A stretch of 64,000 bases of DNA from Erythrobasidium yunnanense (GCA_001600175.1 BCJC01000004.1:1054001-1118000), one strand, 5' to 3'. Shown: positions 1 to 12,221, numbered from the stretch's first letter. Numbers and translations: made by a program. The notes: generated by a model from the letters alone, not told the origin.

Positions 1-293
1 CTAGCTTGTGTAGCTCGATGGTCTCGGACGAGTCTTTGTAATCTCTTCTGGACTCGAACAGCATTGAGCGCCCTCTTCAATGCTTGCTGCGCGGCAGGGT
101 TGGATTGCTGGCCAGAGGGACGCCTGCCAGACAACTTCGGAGCTGGTTCTAGGGATGCTTCGCGAAAAGCCTCGTGCTTGAAGTCCTCGAGTTCTTCGAG
201 CGCTGATACATCGTCTTCGGTCCTTTGCGATGCGGCGATGCTTGCAGTCGTAACCTGTTGCTGGCGACGCTTGATAGCGAGACTGGCACTCAT
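1..293 (-). CDS. N-terminal fragment of an unrecognised protein (runs off left edge)
   Basis: The minus strand is open from an ATG at 293 to the window edge (97 codons, no stop). It begins MSASLAIKRRQQQVTTAS, and is rich in Gln, Glu, Arg and Ala. A basic, probably helical stretch (KRALNAVRVQKRLQRLVRD) lies near residues 73-91. No family is recognised. The acidic then basic charge pattern would suit a nuclear or scaffold protein, but that is a guess. It is transcribed away from the RhoGAP gene on the other strand, so the two share the intergenic region 294-1114. The plus-strand ORF over the same bases has no ATG start and Cys/Ser-rich low-quality composition, so I take this strand as the coding one. 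The rest of the gene lies outside the window. Confidence 0.5.
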   Translation of the reverse strand, partial: MSASLAIKRRQQQVTTASIAASQRTEDDVSALEELEDFKHEAFREASLEPAPKLSGRRPSGQQSNPAAQQALKRALNAVRVQKRLQRLVRDHRATQA

Positions 294-1114
294 TGCGCTG
301 GCCCGACGTGGATCACGGGATTTCGAAGATCGTGTAGTGTCTGGTATCAGGTCGTTTCAGCAGTCGCCAACAGCCAGAGAGCTGGGCTGCCAGGCCAGAC
401 CGTCTTGCTATGCGGGACGTACGCCCGGGCAGTGCAGATGTTGTAAGGCAGGAGCGAAGGGGCTGTCAGCTCGAGGTGTATACACGTCAGATCAGATGAG
501 GGACGCGATTCTTGATGTTTTCAGTTGTTGTGCGCTCGTTTCGGCTCGCCAGATCATGCATGCATGCCTTTGAAAGCTTGGTCATGCCAACTGCTTGAGA
601 CTCAGAGGATGCTATCTTGATGCTTTTTGGACATTCGCCGACTCAAAATTACGCTCTTGAGGCTCAGCAACTCAGTCTCTGACGCTCAAAGTATCGGTAT
701 CGAGCAGACCTCTTTCAGCGGAGAGCCAGCCAAAACAAAGCAAAGCAGCGCGCAACGAGGAGGATACTCTTAGCCTTCTGCTGCCAGGTGGTTGGCTTCT
801 AAACGCTTATACCTCAGCGAAAGCAGCGCCTGCGTCTCGCAACCCGCACGAGCTGGCCAAAGCAACGAGACATAGGGTCGTCAAAGATACTCGCCCAAAT
901 CATCTGTGTATAGCATCTACGATACATATTCTGGATCTCCTACTTCTTGCGAACCTCACAAGCTAGATCATCTCAACCTGCTGCGAACGTGCGGGAGGCA
1001 GTCTATTCCTGCAGCAATCTACGCGCAGTTGAGCCCGAGAGATAAGCCCGCTGTGGTCAGCAAGCTCTTCCCCAGCTGGGTGTATAGGCATAGATATAGT
1101 AGGAAGTGAACACA
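294..1114. promoter_or_regulatory. Divergent intergenic region between the left-edge gene and the RhoGAP gene
   Basis: About 0.8 kb without a convincing coding exon. It should hold the 5' UTRs and promoters of two divergent genes. No clear TATA box or named operator could be supported. The short plus ORF ending at 1109 starts without context and stops just before the RhoGAP ATG. Confidence 0.4.
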
Positions 1115-4050
1115 ATGAACGCCGGCGAGCCTACTACGCAAGACGGGATGGGTCCACTCGTGCCCTCTGCATCCGAGTCCAGCATGAACAGCACGACTAG
1201 CTCGGGTACAGCAAGTAGCTCAACCTCAAGCATGTCAGCAGGAAAGAGAGTACGACGGAAGCCTGCACCCAGAATCAGCCAGCTACCTCCTACTCGTGAA
1301 GCTTCCTCAACAACGGTGGAAAGAGGCGACAGCCAAGGTTCGCACACGTCCAGCAAGACTTTAGAAGTGAAGGAACTACCCTCGCAGCCAAGTGCAGCAG
1401 GACCTTCTCGCTGTCCATTACAGAGCAACGGATCATCAAGCAGCGTGACACGCCTCAACGCGCTTGTCAGCCAGCCCATGCATCAAGTCGCATCTACGTC
1501 TTCGACCTCCTCTTCTACTTCTACTACAACAACATCCCGGCCAACTCTGGGTGCCAGGTCGGCGAGCGGAGGTGCTCGGATCGCTGCTTTCGCGAGCAAG
1601 TTCGGTAACAGCGCTTCAAATACAGTACAGCGCGTAGCAGCTGCTACGCACAACGCTACACAATCTGCTGCCGCTGCCTTGTCAAGCAATAAAGCCGGAG
1701 GATCCAGCCCAAACCTGTCTTCGACAAGCACTTCTGGTTCCGTTACGCCTGTCGAAACACCAGCGAATCGGACGCTGGCTGAGGCGCTGAAAGGAAAAGG
1801 GACAAACCTGGTGGCAGGAGCCGCTGCGATGTTGGGGCGTGGGAAAGGCAAGGAGCGAGGGAATGCCTTGACGATGCATGCGGACTCTACAACCATGGCA
1901 CCAGCTCTCACCCGCGGCGCAAGCTCCAATAGCGCAACGAGTAATCCAGATATGGAACATGCGAACGCAGAAGTCGGCTCTCGGCCTCGAGGAGCTTCGC
2001 TGGCCAGAAGTACGAGTGGGAAATCCAGGTCCATATATGGCGTACGCGTTACGGTGGGCAGAGCAGGAGAAGTGTTCGGCGCACCGATACGTGTGGCTGC
2101 TGATAGGACGAAGCTAGAGGATGAGAAATTATCAGACCTGTCAGGCGCAGATATGGATGAAGCGGAAAGGCGAAGAGAGGCATGCAAGGTCCTGCCAGCT
2201 AGTAAGCTCATCATTCTCTTGTACAGACACCGTTCCTCGTATGCGTATGCTAATGCTTCCCCGCCTATAGTCGCGATTCGGTGTCTGGACTACCTCAACG
2301 AGTACGGCAGGACGGAAGAAGGCTTGTATCGCATACCTGGTTCTACAGGTCAAGTATCGAATCTTCGGACGATCTTCGATGCTGGAGCAGACATCGACCT
2401 CCTTGCAACGCTGTCTACGCGAGACGTCGAGCCAAGTGCCGTCGCATCGTGCTTCAAGCTGTGGCTGCGCGAGCGTAAGTTTCCAACGAGGTAAGAGCTA
2501 GCGATGCTACATGCTGACAAGGTTCAAACAGTCCCAGAGCCGCTGCTGCATAGCTTGGAACGGGAGATAGACATACTGCTCATGGAGCATACTGGAAATG
2601 CAGCATCGTCGAAAGTCACGATGGCACAAGCTCAGTCGCCTACCCAGCCGACAATGATCTCTCCCAACCCTAATGGCGCTGAAATCTCGCCTATGGTCGT
2701 ATCAAGGATCAAGGAGCTTTTTGCTGAGAGACTGCCAGTAGAGCACATTGTACTGCTTCGTGAGATATGTGAGTCTGCCTGGTGCTTCTTGATACAGGCA
2801 GGTTTTGACTGATTACTTGGCGCTCAACAGGCTACCATCTCGCTCACCTCGCTCACTATGCTTCTGTCACCAAGATGACTTTCGCGAATCTCCGCCTTAT
2901 TCTGTCACCCACGCTCAAGCTTTCCCCGGTGATGCTCTCAATCCTAGTGAACGAGCGGGATCATGTCTTTCCCAAACCAGGACAGCTAGACTTATCCGAG
3001 CGGAACTACCGACGCCCCTCTCGACAGTCGCTCTTCAATGGCCTTTCGGAGCAGACGAGCGATCTTTCTCTCTCCTTACCTAGTGAAGCGCCAATGCTTC
3101 CTATGCCTGCCACTGTCACAGAGCGAGGTTTGCCTGCGCTGCCTTTACGCCTGCAAACGGAATCTACAGCCCGCACGCCCTTCTCTTCCAATGATTCTGC
3201 ATGGAGCACTATCTCTTCATCGTCGAAAGGTTCGAATGGATCATACACGAACTACCGGGCTTCGTGGCATGTAGTGGACTTCCCGCAGAGATTAGGAGAC
3301 GGCAGCGATGGGACAGACGAACACGCGTCTACACCGATAGCGAAGAAGTTTCTGCATTCCAAGAACGCATCGCTATCGAACCTGCTGGGCGAATCAACCT
3401 CTTCCACATTATCGTCAGCTGGATCGCAGAAACCATCTCCTCCAACTCGACAAAACAGCGTCTTGGCACGTACGCCTACGCTCTCGGGAGGTCGTAACAG
3501 CCCTTCGCCCTTCTTCAGTGCTGGTGCTCCGCCTGCTGGATTAGGGTTGATGGCTACGCAAGCAAAGAAGAGAAACAGCACGTCGTCGATACATTCCGTC
3601 AATAGCCTGAACGGGGGCATCACACCGACATCGGAGACCGGTACCAGGCCAGGCGTGCGGGGACATCGAAGATACAGCAGCCAGGGTAGCTACATGGCGC
3701 CACCGCCGATAACGCTACAGACAGACAGCGGAGACGCGCAGGCGATGCCACAAGCAGATGAAGAGGAGGAGCTGTCGTCTTCCGATACCAATACATCCAT
3801 CTGTAGCAGTGTATCTAGCACAGCTACTCCTAAAGACTCAGTCGATCTGGATCATTCCGGCGACAGTTTCGATATGAGGCGAAGAACGATAACGGCTGAG
3901 ACATACGGTCTCTCAGCGAGAAGTTCAGAGAGAAGTGTAGAGATGAAGAAGAAGCGAGGTAGTGTTATGCTCTTGAACTTGTCCGATAGATCGGGCAGGG
4001 AGGAAGACGATGGGGTTCTGAGTATCGTGGAGAGAGGGAAGCTGTACTGA
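1115..4050 (+). CDS. RhoGAP domain protein (Rho/Rac/Cdc42 GTPase-activating protein)
   Basis: Four exons (1115-2201, 2271-2474, 2532-2768, 2831-4050) join in phase to 915 aa. Residues 1-310 are Ser/Thr-rich and look disordered. A RhoGAP fold covers about 315-550: the arginine-finger motif EGLYRIPGS puts the catalytic Arg near 383, and WLRELPEPLL and the conserved block NLRLILSPTLK follow. The C-terminal third is again disordered and Ser-rich, ending in a basic/acidic tail. By family it would speed GTP hydrolysis on a Rho-type GTPase at the cell cortex; the exact target cannot be read. ATG 1115 is used; an in-frame GTG nine bases upstream is not a likely eukaryotic start. Intron 1 (69 nt) keeps frame and has no stop, so retention would add 23 residues inside the GAP domain. 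Confidence 0.93.
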
Positions 4051-4242
4051 AGTGTTATATTTAGTAGATTATAGGAGTGTTATCATTTGAATGGACACTG
4101 CAGCGCTGGATAGCCATCATTCATGTATCTCTTAGCAATATTGGTATCTAATCGGACTGTCTGGAATTCCTCTCCCAGAAAGTCTGTTAGATTACGTTCG
4201 CGGGAGCGAAGAAAGGCTTCGATTGATGTCCATCACGTACAC

Positions 4243-4291
4243 AAACTGCTACTACTGCTGAAACTGCTGAAATTGCTGAAATTGCTGGAAC
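4243..4291. repeat. Short tandem repeat of a 9-base unit (AAACTGCTG/AAATTGCTG)
   Basis: About five degenerate copies of a nonamer lie between the 3' ends of the convergent RhoGAP and ABC transporter genes. Divergence between units is one base (C/T). It is probably a harmless minisatellite near the ABC gene's 3' end. Confidence 0.7.
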
Positions 4292-4307
4292 TAATTAAAG
4301 TCGATGC

Positions 4308-7300
4308 TCAGTGCATATGCTGATGAGAGTTAGGCGCTAAGGCAGCTTCTGGTGTATCGCTGCGACTACTGTCTCCACCTGCATCGGTTTTCGACGCAGA
4401 AGCAGGTCCGTCTGCAGCTTCTTCTGCACGAATCTGCTTGTTCCATAGATTATAGTAGAGACCCTTTAGCTGAAGAAGCGTTTTATGATCTCCTCTTTCG
4501 GCGATTTCTGTGACAAGAGAGAATAAGTGAGGTGCTCGGGGGACCATCGAGTTGATGAAGGCTCACCTCCGTCCTTCAGGACCAGAATCAGATCGCTGTA
4601 GGTTATAGTAGACAGACGGTGTGCGATCGCTATCGATGTTCTACCTTCCGCTAAACTCTGCAGCGAGCCTTGAATCTCTCGTTCTGTAGCCGTGTCCAAA
4701 GCAGAAGTAGCTTCGTCCAAAAGCAGTATCGCTGGGTTCTTGAGGATAGCTCGTGCGATAGAGACTGGGAAGAAGCCATATCAGCCAATGACATGCTTCG
4801 CATATTTGTATCTTTACCTCTCTGCTTTTCTGTTTAGTCATACTAATCAGCTTGCAAGCTTCCTTCTCGAGGGCTTGTAAAGCTTACCGCCTCCACTCAA
4901 TCGCACACCACGCTCGCCAACATTCGTATTCCAGGCTGCACAAGCATGTAAGCCGGACGATATCCAGATGTATGATCGAAGTACGTACCGTCGGGGAAAC
5001 CCTCAATTCTATCGTAGATTCTGGCAGCTTTCGCTGCTGTCTCGATCTCTTCTTGCTTTGCTCCATCTTTACCGTAGCCGATATTATAGGCAATACTGTT
5101 ACAGGTTACTTTTCAGCATCTATTTGTATGGGGAGTATAGCGATTCCGTACCTTTCATTGAAAAGTACTGCTTCCTGTGGCACTACACCGATAGCTCGCC
5201 TCAGCGAATGCTGTGTCAGATCCCGTATATCGCGTCCATCAAGCTTGATGCTACCGCCCGTCACGTCGTAGAAGCGGTATAACAGGCGCAGCAGGGTAGA
5301 TTTTCCAGCTCCAGATTCACTGTAGATGCGTTAGGAAAGTGCGGCTTGGCAACGAATAACGGCGGACGCACCCGACCAGCGCAACACTGGTACCTGGCTT
5401 AATCTTAACAGTCAGGTTCTTGAGCGCAGTGACTCTGCCATCGTATGAGAAGTTGACGTTATCAAGCTCGATTTCGCCTTGGGCATTCTCTAGAGCTTCT
5501 GCATTGGGCTTGTCCACGACTTCCTTCTCTTCTGCTAGTAGCTTCATGAGGTTATCCGTATCGGTGATGTTCATCTGTATCATGCGATAGAGTGTTCCAA
5601 GGATGTTGAGAGCTAAAGAAGGAATTGTCAATGGCGTGACAGTCATTACAGCGGTATGGGAGGGCCGACTTACGGCCATATCTATGACAAAGCAGAGTTG
5701 TATTCATGGTCAGCGTTGTGAAGCATTAGAGAGACTCTTCAGCTCTTACAGCTGGTTCAGGTACGTCAAGACTGGCAAGCATTGTTAGCGACACCGTGCG
5801 GAACTGCGTATAGCGGCACTTACACATGACGAATTCTCCCACTTGTCGTTTCCCTTGGACGACCGTAAAAGCTACGATGAGGCAGCCCACAAGGCCGCCG
5901 AACGAGATAACGGCATTCTGCGTGAAGTTAAGGAAATTCTGCGTGATCAACCGTTCAGCGTCAGTGTACATACGCAGGGAAGGGTCTCTTTGTAGCTTAC
6001 GAGAGACGCGATAGACTTGAACTCCGCTCGTTGACTGTTCAGTGGGTTGAATTAAGCATGCGATCTGGCGCTTCGGAACGGCACGCAGCCTACTAGTCTT
6101 TCATAGCCTCCATGTATTGTCCAATTTCCCTCTCTTCAGCGGTGAAGTACTGCAAGCTTGCTGTTAGTACAGCTTTTCATCACCTGCGTCTTCGCAACTC
6201 ACTTTGATAGTTTCCCAGTTTGCAAGTGCATCGGCATGAATACCTCGAGTATACTAATGTTTAAGCTTGATCAGTCCACGCTGTTGTAGGGCCGCACGCG
6301 GACGGTCTTACCTTGTCTTTCTCGTTCATCGCCTTGCGGAGAGGCACCCTGCCAGCGCATGTCAGCTTAGCAATACGAGATACAATCTGACGTAGTAGAA
6401 GGTAGCGCACCGGATTCTTGTCAGTATAACACTTAGCACGACGTAGACCAGCATGACTACGAAAATGAGTATGGCCAGGCTACAGATAGGACAAGTATAA
6501 GCTATCATCAACAGACTTCATATATATCAGCACTTACGAAGGTCCGAAAGCGACCCATAGATAAATAATAGCGATCCCGATGTCCACGGCGATCGGGAGG
6601 AGCTGGAACAGGATAATCTGGAAGAACGAGTTGATAGAGCTTCCTCTATCGAGTACACGGAGTATCTCCCCGGTCTTCTTGCGCGTCTGAAAGGCCAGAG
6701 ATAGATTCAGGAGATGAGAAAAGGTCATCTGGGACATCTCGCGCTCCTGCGTGCCGCAAAATACAAGAAATTAGCGCCAGCGAGAGGTGAATGGTGACAA
6801 GTAGATGCATACAGAGTATTGCGCTACCGGTATCCAGAGGTTCTGCTGAAGGACTTGGGTGAAGCCGCCATTACCTTGCAGAAACCGAAGGAACGAATAG
6901 AGAAGCAGATGCTTCCATGGCGCTGTAGAGCGTAGATCAGCATCATTGGTAAACATGAACATCATTGATAATGGGCCTACGTGTCTTGTTGTTCAAATCA
7001 TCAATGACGGCACCCAGTGTCTTAGGGACATAAAGGTTGACGATTCTTCCCACGCCAAGTAAAATAAAGCAGAATAAAGCAGCACATTGCAAGACTCTAC
7101 TCTTCTTCGGCCACAGATACGGACTTAGAATCCTTATTCGCTGCCAGAACGATTTACTAGCTTCTGGAATAGGTGCGTTCGTTTTCCCATTTTCTGTCTT
7201 TACTGCACCAGGACTCCTTCCTCCGTTGGCTTTGCCGTTTCGAGGTGTATTGCCCCCACTGCCGTTTGGAATCGTGCCGTATCCGCCAACTGAAGTGCTC

Positions 7301-8106
7301 TGCGCTTCCTCAGACACGAGCCGAGTATATTCGTTCTTTACGAAAGTAGTACGTTTGAGAAGTGGTGTGAAGGCCATAATTGAGAACAAGCCTAGTGTGA
7401 TTCTTGCGGCTTGAGCTATCAGGTGCGCGATCGTCCATCCACATACATCTGGTCCGCTGATTCCTCTGTCCCTCCTCATTACCTTGCTGAAGACTGTAAT
7501 CAAAGCTATCTCGCCTATCTCCAGCAAGACTAGCGTATGGAGTATATAGCCCTTCTTGAAATTGCCTAAACCTCTCTTCCTCTCCTGCCATGCGAGCGTA
7601 AGGATCTCGACGAGTAGACTGAATGCGCTTCCTAGTATGTAGTATTCCTCATATGTCCAGTATCTCGATGGAAGGGTCGGTTCCCAGGTCATCGAGTAGA
7701 TAGAATGCGCGATGAGGATCCCGCCTTGGGCAAAGTAGGACAGGATGATCAGAGATAGTAAAGAGTAGATCAACCCTCTGCGAGTCGTGGTGAGCGGTAC
7801 GACGATAGGGAGTATGCCATTCTCGTCCGGCGGTAATGAGACGACCGAGTGCCTGTTCGCATTCGCATTGGCAGTCGCAGTTGCATTGCCAGGAAAATCA
7901 CGAACAAGAGGAGTATGCTGCGATGAAGAAGTGTGACTTTCGCCGAATGAACTGGCTTGTAACCACTTGAAGAGCGCTGATAACGCGATGCTTGAATACT
8001 GGATAATGACGAGGCCTAGCAGGCAGGAGGGCAGAGTCAGGCGCAGGACAGACAGCGCCAGAAGTAGATAGTCGGGAGAAGATCCCATCGTCGTATGCTT
8101 CATCAT
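4308..8106 (-). CDS. hmt1: HMT1-type ABC half-transporter (vacuolar, ABCB6/ABCB7-like)
   Basis: Eighteen exons join to exactly 937 codons (936 aa): 8106-6981, 6922-6813, 6746-6538, 6479-6411, 6348-6312, 6253-6203, 6149-6094, 6034-6001, 5938-5824, 5771-5750, 5681-5674, 5612-5372, 5319-5152, 5095-4989, 4935-4888, 4829-4818, 4764-4567, 4507-4308. Exon 1 encodes an extra N-terminal membrane domain (TMD0) with several hydrophobic helices, as in fission yeast Hmt1 and ABCB6. A six-helix TMD follows, then one NBD with Walker [10 protein letters not shown] (Lys about 699), signature LSGGEKQR, Walker B ILLLDEA (Asp about 821) and the H-loop AIAHRLST. The family exports glutathione/phytochelatin-metal or porphyrin conjugates across vacuolar or mitochondrial membranes as a homodimer. 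Exons 11 and 16 are microexons of 8 and 12 nt. The call to HMT1 rather than an ATM1-type protein rests on TMD0. Confidence 0.93.
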
Positions 8107-8263
8107 ATCAGGGCATCGGATGTGTGATAGGTACTAGGCCAAAGCATGCATTTCGACAATTGAATTATCGGACTATCGCTACATCGTAAACAGCATATCT
8201 TTGTACGTCTCATTCTTCCTTTTGTTTCCTCCAGACTGACCGCTTCTGCTTCAAACGATGTTT

Positions 8264-8965
8264 CTACCTATTGCGGTTCCTCCTCACCCTCGACTCTGCC
8301 CATCTATCCTTCGAGTTGTTGTCATTGAACGCCTCCCATGCTTTCCCAGCCATTCCTGCAATCCAGTTGCTTGCTATATCACCTGCATTGTCTGCAAGAA
8401 TGTTGTCTGTCCCGACTTCCGGCTTCTTCGCCCTTTTGCTGCTCTTCTTCTGCTTCTTCTGAGCAGCACTACTACCGGCATTCTCTGGCGATGCGATATT
8501 GATGATCTCGCTCATGAATGTGCGTACGGGATCTTGGAGGAGATTCCCTAGTAAGCCGGAAGCCGATGACGCCGATCCTCCTACTGGATTTGTAGGGTTT
8601 CCACCGTAGTACCCGTTCTGCCATCTGTTGTATGCTCCATATGCTCCTGATGCGAGCTTGCTATTGAGGCCGCTACTCTTGGGCGTCACTCCCATAGCCC
8701 ATGCAACTCCAGCTGCTAGAACTCCGTACTTGAGGAGGAACCACGTTGTTCGTAAGGCGTATCTAGCCGTTGAGAATGCAGACATGATAGCTGTGTATGC
8801 CGCGAACGCAGCGAGGAGTAAGGGGAGAACATTGGCTAATGAAGGAGGAAGTGATGACAGCGCCTTCAACGAGAGATTGAGCGTCCAGGTGACGGGAGCA
8901 GGGAGGTAGGGTTTCGCATAGGATAGGACAGTCTGCAGTATTCCAATGGGAGTAATATCGTCCAT
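8264..8965 (-). CDS. APQ12-like nuclear-envelope membrane protein
   Basis: Single-exon ORF of 233 aa from ATG at 8965. Residues about 35-95 contain two hydrophobic segments separated by a short Arg-containing turn (FSTARYALRTTWFLLKYG), the arrangement typical of the small Apq12 family, which acts in nuclear envelope homeostasis and pore assembly. The C-terminal half is soluble, Gly/Asn/Ser-rich and ends in a Lys/Arg-rich tail. It is much longer than the S. cerevisiae protein but similar in layout to filamentous fungal members. It sits 157 bp upstream of the ABC gene on the same strand and only 63 bp from the divergent prohibitin start, so promoters must be compact. A generic two-helix membrane protein remains possible. 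Confidence 0.55.
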   Translation of the reverse strand: MDDITPIGILQTVLSYAKPYLPAPVTWTLNLSLKALSSLPPSLANVLPLLLAAFAAYTAIMSAFSTARYALRTTWFLLKYGVLAAGVAWAMGVTPKSSGLNSKLASGAYGAYNRWQNGYYGGNPTNPVGGSASSASGLLGNLLQDPVRTFMSEIINIASPENAGSSAAQKKQKKSSKRAKKPEVGTDNILADNAGDIASNWIAGMAGKAWEAFNDNNSKDRWAESRVRRNRNR

Positions 8966-9028
8966 CTCGTCCAAGTTGCCAGAAGAAAGACCTGTGGATC
9001 TTCTTCAAGACGATTCAATTCAGCAACC

Positions 9029-10305
9029 ATGTCGAACCAAGCTGCTCGCCAGTTTGGCCGTTTCTTTGCAGAGCGCGCAAAGAGTATGCAAGCAGCGTAC
9101 GGCAAACCATCAGGTGGATCAGGTGGATCATCTGGCGGCAGTTCTGGCGGTGGTCCACCCAATCTTGGGAGAATCCTCGGTGGATCAGGCGCTGCTATCG
9201 CACTCGTAGTGGGAGGTCTAACACTCAACAGCGCTCTCTTCAATGGTCAGCTCGAATCTACCATGGAACGACAATGAAGGCTGACTTTCTGATTCCCAGT
9301 CGATGGAGGACATCGAGCTATCAAATACTCGAGAATCTACGGTATAAAGCCAGAGGGTACATCATACTTCCTCTTGTACACTTTTCGGACACCTTGCTGA
9401 AGCTTCTACTCTCCCGGCAGTCTACCCCGAAGGAACACATCTTGTCGTAAGCGCGCCGCAGAAATACGAAAGCCTCGACGAGCATCCAGCTTACCTGAAT
9501 GTGACAGCTACCATGGCTCGAGCATCCCATCATCTACGACGTTCGCGCAAAGCCTCGAAACATCGCTTCCTTGACCGGCACAAAGGGTACGTCGACACCT
9601 ACCTCCCTTCCTTCTGGAACTGAAATGATAAGTTGTGTGATATAGATCTGCAAATGGTCAACATCACTTGCAGAGTACTGTCTCGTCCTGCTGTACCTGA
9701 ACTCGCGACGATCTACAGAGAGCTCGGGACAGACTACGATGAGCGAGTCTTGCCTTCTATCGTGAATGAAGTTTTGAAGAGCGTCATTGCGCAGTTCAAT
9801 GCCTCTCAGCGTGCGTGACCTTCCATCGCCATCTTTCGATTCCAGCTAACAGTGTGGAATCACAGTCATCACGCAAAGAGAAATGGTATCCCGTCTGATT
9901 CGTGAGAATCTATCTCGTCGAGCCGCGCGCTTCAACCTCGTTCTCGACGATGTCTCCTTGACACACGTCGGGTTCTCACCCGCGTTCAGCGAAGCCGTCG
10001 AGTCTAAGCAGATCGCACAACAGACAGCCCAGCGCGCTGCGTTTTTAGTCGATCAAGCGATCCAAGAGAAACAGAGCATCATCGTCCGCGCACAGGGAGA
10101 AGCCAAGAGCGCAGAACTTATTGGACAAGCTTTGAAACAGAATAAAGGATTCTTGACGCTGAGAAAGCTGGAAGCGGCAAGGGAGATCGCGAATATGGTC
10201 AGTGGATCGGGCAATAAAGTCATGCTAGACTCGGACTCGCTACTACTCAATGTAAGCGATATAGAATTCACGGATGGAAAGACGGGAAATAGTGGAAGGA
10301 GATAG
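9029..10305 (+). CDS. PHB2: Prohibitin-2, inner mitochondrial membrane scaffold subunit
   Basis: Six exons (9029-9245, 9300-9356, 9421-9446, 9508-9586, 9646-9810, 9866-10305) join to 327 aa. A Gly/Ser-rich N-terminus precedes a single membrane anchor at about 52-72, then the SPFH/PHB domain with diagnostic blocks [33 protein letters not shown], and the long helical coiled-coil region [20 protein letters not shown]2 forms ring complexes with PHB1 in the inner membrane that hold m-AAA proteases and support cristae. Length and motifs match the family; the N-terminal Gly/Ser spacer is somewhat expanded. Exon 3 is only 26 nt. Very secure. Confidence 0.97.
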
Positions 10306-11767
10306 TTTAAAAGAAACAAAACAAGACATTTTGTCAAATCTATCCTGATGTGATGTACTAGTAGTTGTCTTGCATTTCATATGCAGAAAATCCCATTCAA
10401 TCGCCTCTATCACCGTAAAAAAGAACAGGCATGATTGTGTCAAGTAGAGTCACGATAATGACTGTGCAATTTTGCAGCTCACCGTCAGGATTGTGATTGT
10501 GACAGTCAGAATCATGACTCTGAGGGGATCAAACATTTAGACGCTGACAAGCAGAATCAAGACTGAGACTGACAGGCAGCATTGCAGCTGTCAGGATCAT
10601 ATCTGTGGCTGTCGTAGCAAATGAAGATATACGAAATGTCATGCATATACTATGTAGACTGCTATTGTACAGATGATTTGGCGTATGGGACGGCATCCTT
10701 GCCAAGAAGACTGAGAGGTGTCCGATAACTAGCGGTTGCTGCCGGGGTCTACCAGCATTAACGTAAACTTGAAGTGTATGCCAGTGTCAAACTACTGAGG
10801 CGGGTGCAAGAATCAGTACTGCACGGCGTAAAGGAGGTTAAGGCGGGCTTACTAGCGGAGTACCCCTAAGGCGCACAACGAAGGAAATGACTGTGGACTG
10901 ATGTGTCAGTACAAAATTGCATGCGTATATCGAGTCTCATCTTACTCACACGAACTTGTGTAGGAGGCGTACCCAGAAATCTGTACACGCAGTGGTCAGA
11001 GTACAGCAGGCCGTAGATGGTCATCAAGTCTTACCGATGTTTGTGGCGAGCGATGTTGCTGCATGCTCTCTGTCGAATTGACATCAGCCAAAGCCCACAG
11101 GCCAGTCTTGTAGCATCAGCTGGTCGTCAAGACAAACCAATTCGCAGGTTGAGTGAGCAGGGAAAGGTTAGCTTCTGGCAGGCCTAGCTCTTGATATCAG
11201 GCATAGTTGCTCTCGTCAAGATGCTCGCTGTTGCTGTTGCGACCGCTGCTGGCGTTGACGTGCTTTGTTTTGATTTTCTTGCGACAAAGTAGTCGACGGT
11301 TAGGATAGCGTAGAAGCAAAGAGATTGATCTTCTGAACCATAGCACACGACGTCAGAAGGAAGGCCCCGTATGTGGTGGTGAAGAAGCGGTTGAACGAAA
11401 ACCAAGGGTCGCCGGCCTCTTTTGCAAGAAATCGTCTAAGTCGGCGGCCATATCTGACTAGCCCTGATGTAGATTTCCAAAGTGTCGAATCTGAAGCTTC
11501 CAGCAAGCATATAGCAAAGAGATACAATCATATACCACTATACGCACATCGAACATTTGTGATTGCGCAATTAAAGCTTGCCGAGACAGGCATCATTATA
11601 ATCCTGAAGGTCACTTATCTGCCTGTCAATCGACCTGCTGCTGACAACCACGATTCTGCCTGTCCGTTCTTACGGTGTATGCTTCTGCCTTGTGATGACA
11701 TGGAGACCGCAAAATCGACGCTATGATCTGAACTGACGACCACGAGGGACATGCTTCTGCATTTCAA
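10306..11767. other. Long non-coding interval, probable insertion upstream of the first BTB gene
   Basis: No supported multi-exon gene. Bases near 10440-10620 are a low-complexity run of CAG/CTGACAG-like words. A 26-27 base motif at 10381-10407 recurs at 13330-13355, just before the second BTB gene's promoter, which suggests this interval contains about 1.3 kb of extra DNA relative to the second copy. A weak candidate exon starts at ATG 11451 on the minus strand (MAADLDDFLQKRPATL) and could splice to an ORF ending at 11184, but the donor would be poor, so I do not call it. Confidence 0.4.
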
Positions 11768-12221
11768 TCGAGACGAAACTCTTTCATCGCGCGCAGAGCA
11801 GCCAGAGCTCGACGGAACAGCTAAAAACGGCCTTAAGAAGGCAGCAGAAGAGCCTTACCAGCGATGATATCATTCACACACGTCCCTCTGCTTCTGTCTG
11901 ATGTCTCGGGAAGACCAAGCTTCCCTTGTCCCGCTCCGCAGTGGCTAGAGAGCAAGGAAGATGCAAGGTTCTGAGCGTTCCTTCGCCTGAAACCGTGAAT
12001 GACGCTAAGAGTCATGTCGACTTGGAAAATTTCGACCGCTGCAGCGGTACTCCCTTCTACTCCCGTCAACTTTCCTTGACGTAACGGCATCCGGGATGAG
12101 AGAATGCTATAACATTCTGACTTATCTCATACGTCTCTTGCTTTCCTTCTCACCACTCCTGAATTCACTGTGACTCGCCTCAATTTCCTGCATTCATCTC
12201 CCTCCTTTCCCGTCATTTGCC
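11768..12221. repeat. Duplicated promoter, copy 1 (upstream of BTB gene A)
   Basis: This 0.45-kb block matches 13433-13916 in order: a GCGCGCAGAG word, ACGGAACAGCTAA, TTCTGTYTGATGTCTC, CTTGTCCCGCTCCGCA, GGAAGATGCAA and GCGTTCCTTC, then CT-rich DNA before the ATG. It is part of a tandem gene duplication, so its shared words are candidates for conserved control elements. Confidence 0.7.

Noticed and set aside
64-573. 169-codon plus-strand ORF near the left edge
   Set aside because: Starts at TTG, is Cys/Ser-rich with no motif, and overlaps a better minus-strand frame that starts with ATG at 293.
1057-2214. Long minus-strand ORFs opposite the RhoGAP gene
   Set aside because: They lie within exon 1 of a gene with clear RhoGAP motifs on the plus strand; antisense openness follows from Ser/Ala-rich codon use.
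4120-4323. 66-codon ORF over the 9-base tandem repeat
   Set aside because: Its Leu/Lys pattern is just the translated minisatellite between two gene ends.
11184-11451. Two-exon minus-strand gene starting MAADLDDF
   Set aside because: The join would need a weak GTTTTC donor and gives only about 66 residues with no known domain.
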